Below, piece by piece: positions 47,331-59,172 of a stretch of 64,000 nucleotides of DNA (its first letter is position 1; each line of letters opens with the position of its first letter). The stretch spans positions 4,119,831-4,183,830 of the forward strand of contig CM036231.1 of assembly GCA_020631735.1 (NCBI GenBank), in the 5' to 3' direction. The notes beneath the pieces are model-generated. The model did no database searches. It was not told the origin of the DNA and saw only the letters and a program-made list of their open reading frames with translations. This DNA is from Saccharum officinarum. Lineage: Eukaryota > Streptophyta > Magnoliopsida > Poales > Poaceae. The position numbers and the translations under genes were made by a program.

Positions 47331-49560
47331 CGGAAGCCTGTTCGTTTGAACTGAAATCTGGCTGGTTTTTTTGAGTGAAAAACACTGCTGAATGGCTAGC
47401 TGATCTAGTTGATAATCTCAAGTGAACAGGCTGGAGTCTCCATGTCAAAGAGAGTGATCTGACCTACGTGATTTTTTGGCGTCTGTAATGCCATCGTACA
47501 ACATCCAAATTGTTCCGATATTCAGATAGCGTCTAAGAACTGATGAATTATGTCCTGTGATTGGAGTAATTACAAATGGCATGTTGTCACGCTGAGGATT
47601 GGCCGGAGCTTCAGAATGCATGCATCGGATTCGTTTAAGGCACTTGCTATCCATTTCGAGTCGAACCTGTCAGATGGAGCTGACAGCATGGCGCGACGTC
47701 ATGATCTAATAATAATCGACGTATTAGTCTCGAGCCACCAGATCGAGCATTATTTTAGGTCGATATGTCATCAAGGCTAGCTAATCTTGCATCTCGAAGT
47801 ATATCTTTAATAAAATTAGATGACGACACCAGCTGATCATCAAGGCTTGGTCGCTTGTTTTGGTTGTTCAGTTCTCAGTCTGGCCCTTTATTTTTTTGAG
47901 AAAAAGTCTGGCCCTTTATTTGTGGATATCATTACACACTACCGTCTGCGGCAGTGCCATCATCCAACACCCAAACTGCGTGATGTTCATACAATCGTGT
48001 AAAAATTGCATGACGAAGAGCTTCAAATTTAAATGCGTCGGATTACTGCAGGGAATTGCCCATTTTTTCATTTTTCGGAAGAAGGGCAATTATGCATTTT
48101 GGAGCCGACATCTATCAGATCGAGCTGACAATACGGTGCGACGTCGCGATATCTGATCAAATTCAGTCAGGTCGCCAAACCACGCTATTCTCGATCCATA
48201 TGACAGCAAAATTAATAAAACATATCGAAGGTTGGACGATACCGGACGAAATTAGCAGACAACGCCGACAGATTTTTGAATTTTTTTCCCCCATATAATA
48301 AATTGAGAAGAAAAGCACGCACGCCTTTTGCCTGGCCTAGCTAATCTTTCTTGTCCGTCTCGCCGTGGGAGAAGAAGCCTCCACGCTGACTCCCATGAAA
48401 GCGCTGTTCCACCTCCATCCATGGCAGCTTGGTGCCACCTTCCACGAACTGAGAAGCGTCGGTGCGGGCTGGCACGTACGAAGCGAGATCTTGGGGCGCC
48501 CCGGCCCGCGAGGCCCCCAAACTGTGGAGAAGCTTGGAATTGCCGGCACCTGACACGAAACACGATCTCACGAGGATCGAGGCGCGGCAGAACCATGACT
48601 GATGACCACGCACGCGCGGCGGGTCATAGACACGGACAGGCTACCCGCCCGGCTCGTATCGTACCACCCGACGTCCCGTGCCGTGACAGTGATGAGTGCA
48701 GCTTGCCGTGGCCGGCAGGTATGGCGTGGGATTCGACCGAGTCGACGTCGCCTCGCGCGGCGCGGCCTCTGGGGTCTTGTCGACGCCACCGTCCACCGCC
48801 GTTGCTTCCCGGACCGGCTAACCGGCCAGGCGGCCACCGGTGCCCACGTACGGTTCCGAATCCAAGCTAGTAGTACGTGGTAGGTTGGTGCATTGTGCTA
48901 CTCCTGGTCTCCTGCGATGCTGGAATATGATGAGCCCGCAGTGTTTGGAGGACCGCATCCAGCTCGCCCAGGTTCTTCTTCCCTGCCAGCCGCCGTCGCT
49001 AGCTGGGGACAGACAACCCAATAACCTCAGGCTGTCCTCGCCTCCTTAGTAGCTAGCTGCACTGGATTTGGTTATCCAGGCTTCCGCCAGTAGCTTGGAA
49101 ATGCCGGTGTTATCGAAAATGCTCAACCGGACTACGTACTACTACGTAGCTGCAGGACGGCGTGCTTTACACTTGCGCCCATAGTCATGCCAACGGTGAA
49201 CTTAGTCGGCCCACTGGATTTGTCATGGAATTAGCAAGTTGTTGTGTGCCTGTGTACTCCACCTAGTGAGTCAGCTCGGCATCTCCAAAAGCTGAATAGA
49301 CAACGGCAGCATACCGGCCGGCCGGCTTCCTGGTCCTGGGCAGGCTCGTGCCCTATTGCGTTTGGACTTTGGACTTTGGTTCACCTCTTGCGTTTGGTTC
49401 GAAGATAAGAATGGATGAAATAGATCCATTCCAACATTCTAGAGTGGAATGAAATCATCTCTATGTTTAGTTGAGGGAACAAGGATGTTCTCGATTTGTG
49501 TTTGGTAGGGGATGAAAAGAGATTGCATGGATGGTAATTTTTGGTCCGTTTACCACCGTT
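47331..49560. other. Unassigned sequence with GC-rich patch
   Basis: About 2.2 kb with no gene I can support. The GC-rich part (48330-49050) has overlapping frames up to 180 codons on both strands, all without domains, and none favoured by splice or start context. 47870-47930 has a short repeat of GTCTGGCCCTTTATTT. Positions 49386-49560 look like the left part of an unidentified repeat interrupted by the solo LTR. Confidence 0.5.
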
Positions 49561-49565
49561 ATATT

Positions 49566-52500
49566 TGTAACACCCCAGGTGTTTATCACCAATTAAGTGG
49601 TGGGTTTAAGATCAAACATGATAGATTAAGTGGAGATGACAATGTCAAGGTCAACCTATGGAGATGAGCCTGACCTAAAGTTGGATATTGCACCATTGCT
49701 TTACATATAGGCTCCTTTTTAAATTATATGCTTAGGTGGGGTTATGACAATATCTTCATGTGTCTCACCTTAGTACCTATCTATATTGATCCCTGGAAAA
49801 GTTTCATGCAGTTTGGAATCAAAAAGTCACATGAAATGATAAGTTCCATTCCTATTGGAAATTGCCCCATTAAGTTAATGGAACTATAGACCATCAACCA
49901 AACCTTGCCAATATGCCCAAATGACTTTAGATGAACTCTACAACAAAAGTCAGAAAGGGTTCATGTTGAGCAAATGTCAAGAAAATGCCTCGATTGGCCT
50001 AAAACCCTAGTTTAGGCTTTATCGAGTTGATACTTTGACCAAAGTAAAAGTTTGACTTCTGTACCAGTTATGAGGTTTGACCTTAAACAAAAGTTGTAGT
50101 TCATCTTGTGTAGAACAAACTTTGTTTAATGGTCAAGAGCTAGTTTGGCCTCTAACCTAGTCAAATAGAGATCACATTGTGAAATCAGCTGCTGTTTTCA
50201 GCACTTAGAAAAATATTCTAAGTCCTTGTTGTGACAGCAGCAAGTTGGTTACTTTGCGACATTTTATCTCCCAATTTCATATGGTAGCTCAATTAGGTTC
50301 CTTAATATGAGTTGTAGTACTTTCCATGGGGGACACAATGAATCATGTGTCATTAGATTTGGAGTATAATTGGATCTCCAAAATCAATTACTAAAACAGC
50401 ATAATTGCAACTTTGTCGCTCAAAGGACCCTGAGATTGGCATGTCGCGTTCTCCAAAATTTACTAAGCAACTTGAGTTGGTCCAAAAATAAAAGTTGAAG
50501 GTTATATTATGGGGAAGAGCATGCATGAAGATGTCACTTGTTGGAGTCCATTTTGCTCAGCATTTTTGAAGGTTCGTCAATTGTTGACAATGCGTTGACA
50601 ATGCTGGTTTGGAGTCTCATTATCCACTAATCCATACCCTAATGACCATGACCCTTAAACAAGTTTTGTAGAGGGTTATGTGGGCTTCAATTTTCCTTTT
50701 GGGCCCATGACCTAACTCAGCCCGTAGATGGTCCAAAACTGGAACCCAAACTGCCTACCACGTCGCCCGCAACGTGTTCGACGTCTGGCCTCCGTGGCGA
50801 CCATGCAAGGCAGCGCACCCCACCGAGCCGACGCGCGTCCTCGCCGATGCCGCGTGCCCTGCCTCATCGCGCGTCATGAACATCGAGCCACGCCTGAATG
50901 CTTTGTACTCCCCACCGCTCGCCCTCCTCCGCTCTCTCCCGCGCTTGAGCGCTCCTCCATGGCCACTGCCGCCATGGATGGCCACCGCGGGCAGAGCCAT
51001 TTGGCACCCCATGGCTTCACGCGTCGCAGCCAAGCCAAGCCATCACCGGCCTGGAAACTCCCCCTACGTCATGTGCACGCTCGATAGGAGCCGTTGCCGT
51101 TGCCTTCTTCTAGCTGTTACTCACCGAGCGCCGCCATCGCCATGGCTGCCATGGCCGAGCTCCGGGTGCTACCGTGATTCCCTGTCTACGGTCTCCATCC
51201 GCCCGAACGAACCACATCAGCACCTCCGTCACCTCGCGCTGCACCTCCCGCACCCTCTCCTGAGGCCGCTCGCCGCCGTAGTATTGTCGCCATCGGACCG
51301 CCGCCGTTGCCGACACCCGCTCCTGTGGCCACGGTGCTGGGGACCGCCTCGAGCAGAGCCGAGTAGCTCCGCGGGTGCGCAAGGGCCCCTGGATGCTCGC
51401 GCCGTCCTTGGCCACCGCCGCCGGCGACCCCCTCGCCGGAACCGGGAGCCCGGTCCCCTCCCCTGTTTCCGGCGGCCGGCAGTGAGGCCAAGCCCGTTCC
51501 CCTCTCTCCCTCTCTGGGTGTCCTTTTCTTTGTATGACAGGCGGGCCCGGCTGGGTAACAAGTCCTACTTGTCGGTTTAAGAAAGTGGTTGTCTGGGTAT
51601 GTATTCGGGTGGAGCTAGCAATTTGAGTTAGGGTTGTTCTAATTTCGTTTTTGAATTTCAGAATTTGGGAAATCTTCTAAAATCTTTATCTCTTGCTAGG
51701 TAAGTCCAAAAATAGCAAATGTGGGTTTTTTGGAAACCTTGAGAAGAGATCTATTCAGTGGAGTCATAATATGTTACATGTTTGTAGGTATTTTCTAATG
51801 TCTTTATTTAAGTTTTAAAAATACTCTAAAAATGCCTTTAAACTTAACCAGAGCAAGATCTGGAATTTTAGAACTCCAAAAATAGTGATTCTTGTTTTGT
51901 TAATTTTGTGGTGACATGTACTTGCTAGGAAAAATATTAAACACCCTAGTTGTTCACTGTTTTCTTAGGGTTTTGATTTGACCTTGTTAAATAAGGAAAA
52001 TTACATTTTATTACTTGTCATTTTATATCTTGAGTTGTGTTGCTCCAAATGATGTGAAATTTTTATGGTAGGATTGTCATGCTATGGATGTACTGTGGTA
52101 TAAATTTCATGGCCATTGCTTACTGTATGCTCAAGTTATTGAGTTAACTTGTTTATGGCTTAACAAATAGCTTATAAATAATATATAAACGATAAAATAG
52201 AAAATGTTGTCCCATCACCTTATTATGATGTTGCTCTTTGATGTTGGTTCATTCTATGGCCATGTGTTCCTAGAAAATATTGAATTTTAGGTTTAACTTG
52301 CTCTCACATGATTTATTGCAATAGCTATTTGTCTTTTTCATAGGGGTTGATGTAGTTGTCCAAATGGCTTGAAATTTGGACAGTAGACTTTTGGTAGCAT
52401 GTGTAGGCCTCTGTAATTTTGGTAGAATTTATTGTGCACTTTTGATATGTGTTCATAATTCCACCTTATTATCTAAAATAAATTAAGAAATGTATTAAAA

Positions 52501-54974
52501 GAATTTATTTGGTCATGGACACTAGGTTTTCTGGTGTTCATTAGTCATATGTGAAATGTTAGTAAAGTTGGTTTTGTCCAATTATATGTTTGCAACATAA
52601 GTTAATAATTATTTCTTGCAAATTAGGTTTCTGGACAGATCTGGGAACTTAGCAAAGTTCTTCATGATAATGTGCTTTGTTGTAGAACTTGTTTATACAA
52701 AAGTTGTAGATAATTTATGTATCTAGCCTCTGTTAAAATTTGGTGGCATTTGGCCATATGGTTTAGAAACTACAGCTGTTCTAAGTTGGGTTCAGATTTA
52801 TGTTGCTCTCTGTCCTTCCAGGACATATTCTGTACCTTCTGTATTTCGACCTGGTAAATGTTAGAATCAGGTTTAGATGTTTATAAATGAAATGTGGACA
52901 ATTTCATAAGCTTTCTATGATGTCTTCTTGCAAGTCATTTGGATTTGTAGAACTTTAGATATGATTGATTTACCCAGCTACTGCATGTATGTCCAGAATT
53001 GTGAAAATACATGATTGCTTGGTTACTTTGTTTTGTGTATTGCTAAGTGTGATTCATGTCTTTGGTGATTAAGCTATTACACCTGAGACTTTGTAAATCT
53101 TATGTCATGCTTGGTATTGCTTTCTTTGCTATTTAAGCATGTTTGTTTGTGTAAGGTTACTTAAGTAATGTGATGTGCTTACATGTCTTTACTATAACCT
53201 TATACTTGCCTTGTTTAGTATGTGATGCATCATCCATTGCATTTCCATGTATTCATACACTTGCATCTTACATCTCATCTAGGTGCGCTAGATGCACTAC
53301 GTGGAGGACATAATGTGGAGCCAAACCCGAAGACGATGTTTGGTGGATCCAAACCGGAAGATAGAAGGACCGGACAAGTGGTGGATTGGAGGTTGCTCGC
53401 CAAGTGACTTCTTCTGACATACTCTAACTTGAGTCGGATCCCAGGCAAGCCCCGGAGCATTATAAGCCTCCTATCTTCAAAGCAAATATATATATATGTT
53501 ATAAGTATTGTTGCATTAAGTGGTAGGAGTTGGTTAGAAACTCTTGCTGCATTATATCACTTCTTGTCCAGATATATGAATCCTTGAATCCTACATAGAC
53601 TAGGATCGAGTAGATGCTTAGCCCTGCTTTAAGCGGTAGAAGTCAGGTGATTTCCTGTCACCTGCGAGATATAGGGATATTCATATATGGCACGGTTGGC
53701 TATATTTGCTATCGTGGAATGGAACCATGTGTTAATAAAATGAAATGAGACCGGGCGGGATGACGATAGTGAAGCAACAAGGCATGGAGGTCTTGGGTGT
53801 GGATCTATCCCCGTCTGAGTCGTTTAAGGACCGATTCGCTGTACGTCCTTGAGTCATGTTGAACGTAGTCTAACACTTAGTTGGCCGGATAAGCCGTTCC
53901 GACCGCGAAGCCGAGTAATATGGTTCAGACCGGGAATCGAATGGTAGGTTGCTTCTTGGAGGAGAGAAAGGATGTGCTTGGAGACATTGGCGTGAGACAA
54001 AGGGGGTTAGAGTCCCTATCACCTGACAGAGTGTCGCCCTTGGGGTCGCGACATCATTCGGACCCGCGATTCCTAAATCATATGAAAAGGTGGCCTGTGC
54101 GACCCTGGCAGGGGTCTGCACGGTGAGTGTTAGAAATACCCCTCCAGCTAGATAGGAATTCGATTCGAATCGCTGTCGCTCCCGGTTAGTGAGCACTTGA
54201 CTTGAGCAGCGACAACGTAGATTCCATTAAATTGAACGGATGGTTAATTGGATCACGATGGAAAGGTTGCCTCAATTTATACCTGCTATGGTTAATATTG
54301 TTTGTTCATAATAAAGTGAGTGCTCTAGTACAGGTTCTAGTATAGATGATAGGTTAATGATAATTAACTTGATGCTTAAGCATTAATGATTGATCATCTA
54401 TATTAAGCTTTTATGCAAAATGTTGTCAAGCTAGCCCCACTTCATATCAGCCTTGCATGATTCTTGGTGTCACTTTATTTCTGGTTTCTGATGGGTAAGT
54501 CTAGCTGAGTACCTTCTTGTACTCAGAGTTTTATCCCCACTTGTTGCAGGTTGTGATGTATCATGGCGTCTGCAAGAGTTGGTTGACTCCTGCCTTGTGG
54601 CAGAGTGTGATCATGGGCATGATCCTTCTTATTTACCTTATCTCTAATGCTTTTGTTGGAAGTCGACCGTGGTACTGACATGTATTTGAAATAAGAATAA
54701 TGTTAGTTTCAAATTACTTTGCTTCCGCTACTTTTGAACTTAAGTTGTAATAACTATGTTGAACTCCGATGTAAATTGAATTACTTGTGAAATGGATGTA
54801 ACATGTGACTTGTTATGTTGAATCACTACGATCTTGGCTTGTATGTTGGTTGGTTTGAAATCCCTCGTGATTTCATTGGACTACCGGAGTTATATGGGCT
54901 CAAGTGCGAGAATTTGATCATTTCGGTGATTGTTTTTGTACTTGCGCTCTTATAATTTGGACGGTTCTGTTACA
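49566..54974 (+). mobile_element. Solo LTR of the array family, plus orientation
   Basis: 5,409 bp from TGTAACACCCCAGG to GGTTCTGTTACA, flanked by the 5-bp duplication ATATT (49561-49565 and 54975-54979). Its two outer parts align, with clear divergence, to the complement of LTR-A (for example CCAAATGATGTGAAATTTT near 52047 and GGCAGGGGTCTGCACGG near 54105). The middle, about 50000-51650, is much more diverged and holds its own GC-rich block (50700-51560). It is a single LTR with a matching target duplication and no internal region, so it formed by LTR-LTR recombination after an older insertion. Frames up to 268 codons in the GC block overlap on both strands and have no domain. Confidence 0.9.
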
Positions 54975-54979
54975 ATATT

Positions 54980-55558
54980 GGCTGTCCTTCCTTTCGTTTG
55001 ACCTCTGCCCATCCGGTGGGCTTGATTGTGCCACTCTAATCGGCTGCCCATCCATGGCGGCCCGTCCAGTGGGGCTCAGTCACGGCACACTCACCGGGCC
55101 GCGCTGGCCCGTCAGTTGCGCCGTCCAGCGCAGCCCTCACCCACATGTGCCTCCGGTCCGGCCGCTCCACTCTAGCCAGCTCCCGCTCGTCCTCACCATG
55201 GCCACTGACGTCCACATCAAGCCCTTGCTTGGCCACGCCCTCGTCCTAGCCATTCGGCCAGCCTAACCCCCACCCATCTGTGCCGTTCGCTTGACTCTCG
55301 CCCGACCACACGCGCTCCAGCTAGCTCATGCCCGTTCAGGCCATGGCCACCATCCGCCCAACCGCACACCTGGCTGTGCGCGCCCCATTCGATTGATCTG
55401 CACCCAAGCACGTGAAGGCTAGAGGAGACGAGAAACGCACGACGTGACTTGAGCACGAGCTTGTCTGCCTCTTTTGGAGAGACGGAGTTGCCCCACAAAT
55501 TTGGGGAATATTTTTAGTGGTGGGCTAACCTGCCTCTTCTGTTTCCTAACCAAACATC
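54980..55558. other. Unassigned GC-rich sequence
   Basis: Continues the sequence split by the solo LTR at the ATATT target. A 120-codon frame at 54904-55266 starts inside the LTR, has no domain and is not supported. Confidence 0.5.
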
Positions 55559-55572
55559 ATGAAAAATGGAAC

Positions 55573-55718
55573 TGCCAAGCTTTTTGTGGTGTGACCGGTT
55601 AGAGCAGTGTGCTCCGGGACTCTCCCGTCCGACCCGGGTTCGAAACCTGACACCTTCTTATTTTCAAAGATTCAAAGAAAAGACACAGGGCAGTCTTCTC
55701 CTAGATCTAGTTTTTTTT
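55573..55718 (+). mobile_element. tRNA-derived SINE with poly-T tail
   Basis: 146 bp. A pol III A-box-like segment (TGACCGGTTAGAGCAG, near 55592) and a B box (GGTTCGAAACC, 55637-55647) form the tRNA-related head, followed by a short body and a run of eight T at the 3' end. Perfect 14-bp direct repeats ATGAAAAATGGAAC flank it (55559-55572 and 55719-55732). Ending in T rather than A fits the grass p-SINE1/Au type. The perfect duplication indicates a young insertion. Confidence 0.88.
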
Positions 55719-55821
55719 ATGAAAAATGGAACCATCCCATTCTGTCCAGCCTTTTCTTTGAAATCAAATTACACTACCTACATTTTCAATTAAGCATCAG
55801 GAGTACTTCTAATACAACTTG

Positions 55822-56106
55822 GGCCTTGTTTAGATCCCAAATTCCCCCCTAAATTCTACTATGCAAAAAGAAGATTCCACATCACATCAAAATGTCGGTA
55901 AATGCATGGAGTACTAAATGTAGATGAAATCAAAAACTAATTGCACAATTTTGTTGTACTTTATGAGACGAACATTTTAAGTCTAATTAATTATTTTTTG
56001 GACAATCTTTTGCACTAAAAAACAAAATTTGATACAGTGTCCCGACACGGGCACTGTACCTACAGTACCCGAATCGGGACACCATATTTGGAAAGTGAAC
56101 ACGGCC
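55822..56106 (+). mobile_element. MITE (copy 4), 3-bp TSD
   Basis: Begins GGCCTTGTTTAGATCCC and ends GGAAAGTGAACACGGCC, with TTG on both sides (55819-55821, 56107-56109). It shares the family core with copies at 29751, 42011 and 42749. Its right part has gained a hairpin: GTGTCCCGA...TCGGGACAC arms enclose a second complementary pair, GGGCACTGTA and TACAGTACCC. Confidence 0.8.
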
Positions 56107-56109
56107 TTG

Positions 56110-56437
56110 ATTATTTGTCATTCGTACCTTTTATATAGCTTTCTCTTTTCCTACTACAGTACATCTCAGTCTCTCTTACTCGTTTCTTGCACAACACACG
56201 TTTTTCACTCCTCACTAATTCCAGGGTCACTGATCCTTTGTTGGAATGCTGAAATAACGGTGCTTGTCGGCAACTAATACGGGATGAGCAGCAGAACAGG
56301 CCATTGACAGGTGAGCAATAGCTTTCTCCAACAAAAGGCGTTAGTGCGAGTCAGGCGCCGCCGACTTCCAATATGTTTGCCTCGTGACACGCACGTACGG
56401 CCTATCATATCGTATACAGCTACCGAATGAAAATCTA
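56110..56437. other. Unassigned spacer
   Basis: No supported feature. Confidence 0.5.
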
Positions 56438-56830
56438 TTGTCCCATGTTATATTTTGGACTGTTCTTCTAACAGTTCTTTTTTGGCACTACAATCAATAA
56501 CTTATATATGAGTTTCCAAAATGTTCTACGATATTTTACCTATACGCTGATTGTTCAGGTAGGAATTTTCCCCCATGACATATTTTGAATTGTCCCAATG
56601 ATAATAAACTATTGTTCCGTTAGTACAATTCAGTCGGCCCAAGATTTTCAAAATGTTCTATTTGGAGCTATAGTTTGATTGTTTCGGTAGGAAGTGTTCA
56701 CCATTCTATGTTAGATTATGAATTGTTCTCTTCGCATAAAAAAAGATTATGATTTTTGTCCTATTGGTGAAAAAGTTATTGTTTATTTTTTTGTACATGT
56801 CAATCGTTTCATGATTTTTTATATGTTCTA
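56438..56830 (+). repeat. Diverged tandem repeat, period ~130 bp
   Basis: Three units share a pattern of (C)CATG(T/A)(T/C)ATATTTTG(G)A.TTGT.C followed by AAAATGTTCTA and TGATTGTT(C/T)(A/C)GGTAGGAA. Units begin near 56443, 56573 and 56702. AT-rich and non-coding. Confidence 0.6.
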
Positions 56831-56943
56831 TGATATTTTTAGTTTATTCTCTTGTATTGTTTTGATTTCTTCATATTGTATAATTAGAAATGTTCAATGA
56901 GATATTTGTTTATAGCTCCTAAAAGAGCTACACCATTTTTTTA

Positions 56944-57292
56944 TCTATATCTCTTATAAACTAAACCCCACTATAAGTTTTATCTCAACATGCAAGACAT
57001 TCACGTCATTTCCACTATCTATCCACATCACCTCCCACTAATAGCCATTTCATCTACTAATTTTCAATCTCTTAATGCAAGCTGTTCATACCATCTCCAC
57101 TAAGCACAATTTAATTTCAACATATAGGAAATATAGAAGCATTCATATATTGTTATTTGTTTTGACATTCCGTCACTTTGCCTTCTCTAATTTTGGTAAG
57201 AATGGATGTAAAAAATATATAGGTTTAATTCATACATGCAAGAATTTTTATTTCAAGAAAGTTCCGCAGCAACACACGGGGTATCCTTCTAA
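56944..57292 (+). mobile_element. Probable small non-autonomous Helitron
   Basis: The 3' side has a weak GC hairpin, CCGCAGCAACACACGG, followed after a few bases by CTAA and then T. This resembles the Helitron terminus (hairpin, CTRR, insertion before T). The candidate 5' end TCTATATCTC directly follows an A, as expected for A/T insertion. There is no TIR or TSD. The boundaries are inferred and the hairpin stem is imperfect. Confidence 0.5.
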
Positions 57293-57508
57293 TTCTTTAT
57301 ATGGTAGAAACCTCAACTAGGTCTAGGGGTGGAGTTAGAGAAAATTCGGAAGAGGTGCGATTGTGTTGTGTGTGCATAGATTTTTATCATAGGGGTGCAA
57401 ATATAGCAAAAATTTGATCACAACCACTGTATTTCATTTTCATGTGGGTGCGTTCGCATCCCTCCCGCGCCGAGGGCGCACGCTACTAGGTTATTCCCAC
57501 GTTTGCGG
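57293..57508. other. Unassigned spacer
   Basis: About 215 bases, no feature assigned. Confidence 0.5.
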
Positions 57509-57664
57509 CTGATCGCACGGCCGAAGCGTAGGGTGTTCGACCTCAGGCGGCGCCTCGCTGAAGCGCGCGCCGCAGCAGACGTGGCCACGACAGAGCTCGA
57601 CGTCGCCAAGCGCGCGCGAGAGGCTGCGGAGCTGGACCTCCGCGGGAGCCAGTGCAAGCCGTGA
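57509..57664 (+). pseudogene. Coiled-coil C-terminal exon fragment
   Basis: A 51-codon frame without ATG reads LIARPKRRVFDLRRRLAEAR... continuing with AAADVATTELDVAKRAREAAELDL and stopping at 57664. It is Ala/Arg/Glu-rich with heptad spacing and third-position GC typical of grass coding sequence. It looks like the last exon of a coiled-coil protein, perhaps carried by a transposon. The parent gene is unknown. Confidence 0.4.
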
Positions 57665-58437
57665 TCTTCGCCGACTCTACCCTTGCGCTAAAGGTTTCTC
57701 CTCGTCTCACCTTGGCATTTATGAATTATCACACTTGTTATGCCTAATTTTTGTGATCCGTATTACTTTGGTGCGTGTAGGTGCGAACACAAGGTTGATA
57801 TGTGTCCTTGTGGTTCAGATTTGTGATGAGTGATTGTCAACGTGATTCGCGTCTTGGGTTGAGTTTGTGAACTAACCATAGTGTGAATTTGGTTGTGCAA
57901 CATGTCTTTTGGCTTATACTGCGCAGGTGCCGTGCCGATGGATTGAGAGCGGTGAAGGATGGACGTGAGGCTTAGACCGAGGGACCAAGAGGCCGGGTGA
58001 CCAGCCACGGTGGCTGATATCTGGGGACATCGACAAGCGCAAGTGAACATAGGAGTGATCGTGTTGACCGAGTCAAGACGGCAGATGTGCAAGCCGAGCG
58101 GAGGCTCTGGAAGACTTGGTGGCCGGGCGGTCGAGGACGGAGGTGACATGGGGCGAGTTGCGGGGGCGCGTATGGAGTACGCTACTCGCAGACGGTTTGA
58201 GCCTCAAAACCATCGGACGGACGGTTTCTGGGTTTGGAACTCAAAACCCGAGCGGAGGTTCCGAGGAAGAACGAGACAGCACGTGGTGGAATCACAGAGG
58301 CTGCGTCGAGGCGAAGCAAATTTGTGCAGGAAGCATGGCCGTCCGATCGATAGGAATCGGGTTGGACCATAATGCCCTCAGGATAGGTGGTTCGCCCTAA
58401 AATATCTAGAGACATTAGTGGAATTGTGTAATAGGCC

Positions 58438-58445
58438 TATAAATA
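58438..58445 (+). promoter_or_regulatory. TATA box of the copia LTR
   Basis: TATAAATA preceded by GGCC and followed by a leader-like region, on the element's sense strand. Confidence 0.55.
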
Positions 58446-59015
58446 AGATGGGGCTGCCTCCACTAAGTCTCACCTCTTGGACTTTTTCATTTTCTCATTC
58501 TAGTCCCCTCCTAGGGTTTGTTCTTGAGGTCCACAAATTCTAAATTTGTGTAAGCAACTGAGAAATTTGAGTTGGGAAGTGAGGCCCTAACCTCACCGTG
58601 CCCTCCGGGATTTGAAATCATGGTGTCGTGATTTTACTATTCATGTTTTTGTTCTCCGTTCTTCGTTTTCCCGTTCTTCCTCAAATCGTGGAGCCCCGGA
58701 GTTTGGATTGATTTCAGACGATGATCTTTTGGGGATAGGATCATTCCTAGTTGAATTATCTCTACAATTTTTGGGAACAAATCATGGTGATTTGGTTCAG
58801 TTCTCGTCAGATTTTTGTAGTCGCTTCTTTTCTGCCTGTACGCTCGTGCTTCTGTTCGTTGTTCTTTGAGAGCGATACAGGAGCAGTCTGCTCGTAGGGA
58901 AGGGCCCAGCTGCACTGCTGACCCTACAGCTCGAGTGGTGCTTGCTGTTTGGCCTGAATGCGCTCGTCGATCTCTTGTAGCCAGGGACCGGTGCTGAGCA
59001 CCCTCACTCCCTCTC

Positions 59016-59172
59016 CGTGGCGGACCTAGAATCATTTCTTTGGGTAGGCACACAGTATAGGAATAGTGCTCCACAGTACGCTAAAGTTTTCGCTACAGTG
59101 CTCCGTTACATTGGTCACCGAGAATCTAGGGTAGTTCTAGGACTACCCAAAACCCTGCTGGGTCCGTCACTG
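59016..59172 (+). mobile_element. Mutator-type MITE, 9-bp TSD (copy 2)
   Basis: 157 bp, with termini CGTGGCGGACCTAG and, inverted, CAGTGACGGACCCAG, flanked by a perfect 9-bp duplication CTCCCTCTC (59007-59015 and 59173-59181). The TIRs are related to those of the element at 31693. It lies inside the copia LTR. Confidence 0.85.

Noticed and set aside
48328..48870. 180-codon frame in a GC-rich patch
   Set aside because: Three to four overlapping frames of similar length lie on both strands; no motif and no promoter or splice support.
50774..51580. 268-codon plus-strand frame in the solo LTR
   Set aside because: Pro/Arg/Ala-rich with no domain, overlaps 92-110-codon frames on the other strand, and lies in the GC-rich LTR block, where long frames arise by composition.
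49386..55556. Transposon with GTTTGGTT-type ends split by the solo LTR
   Set aside because: Left GCGTTTGGTTCGAA and right (inverted) GATGTTTGGTTAGGA share too few bases and no flank duplication could be matched; kept only as unassigned sequence.
55592..55660. Possible functional tRNA gene
   Set aside because: It has pol III A/B boxes but no complete cloverleaf, continues into a SINE body with T tail, and has a 14-bp target duplication, so it is a SINE head.
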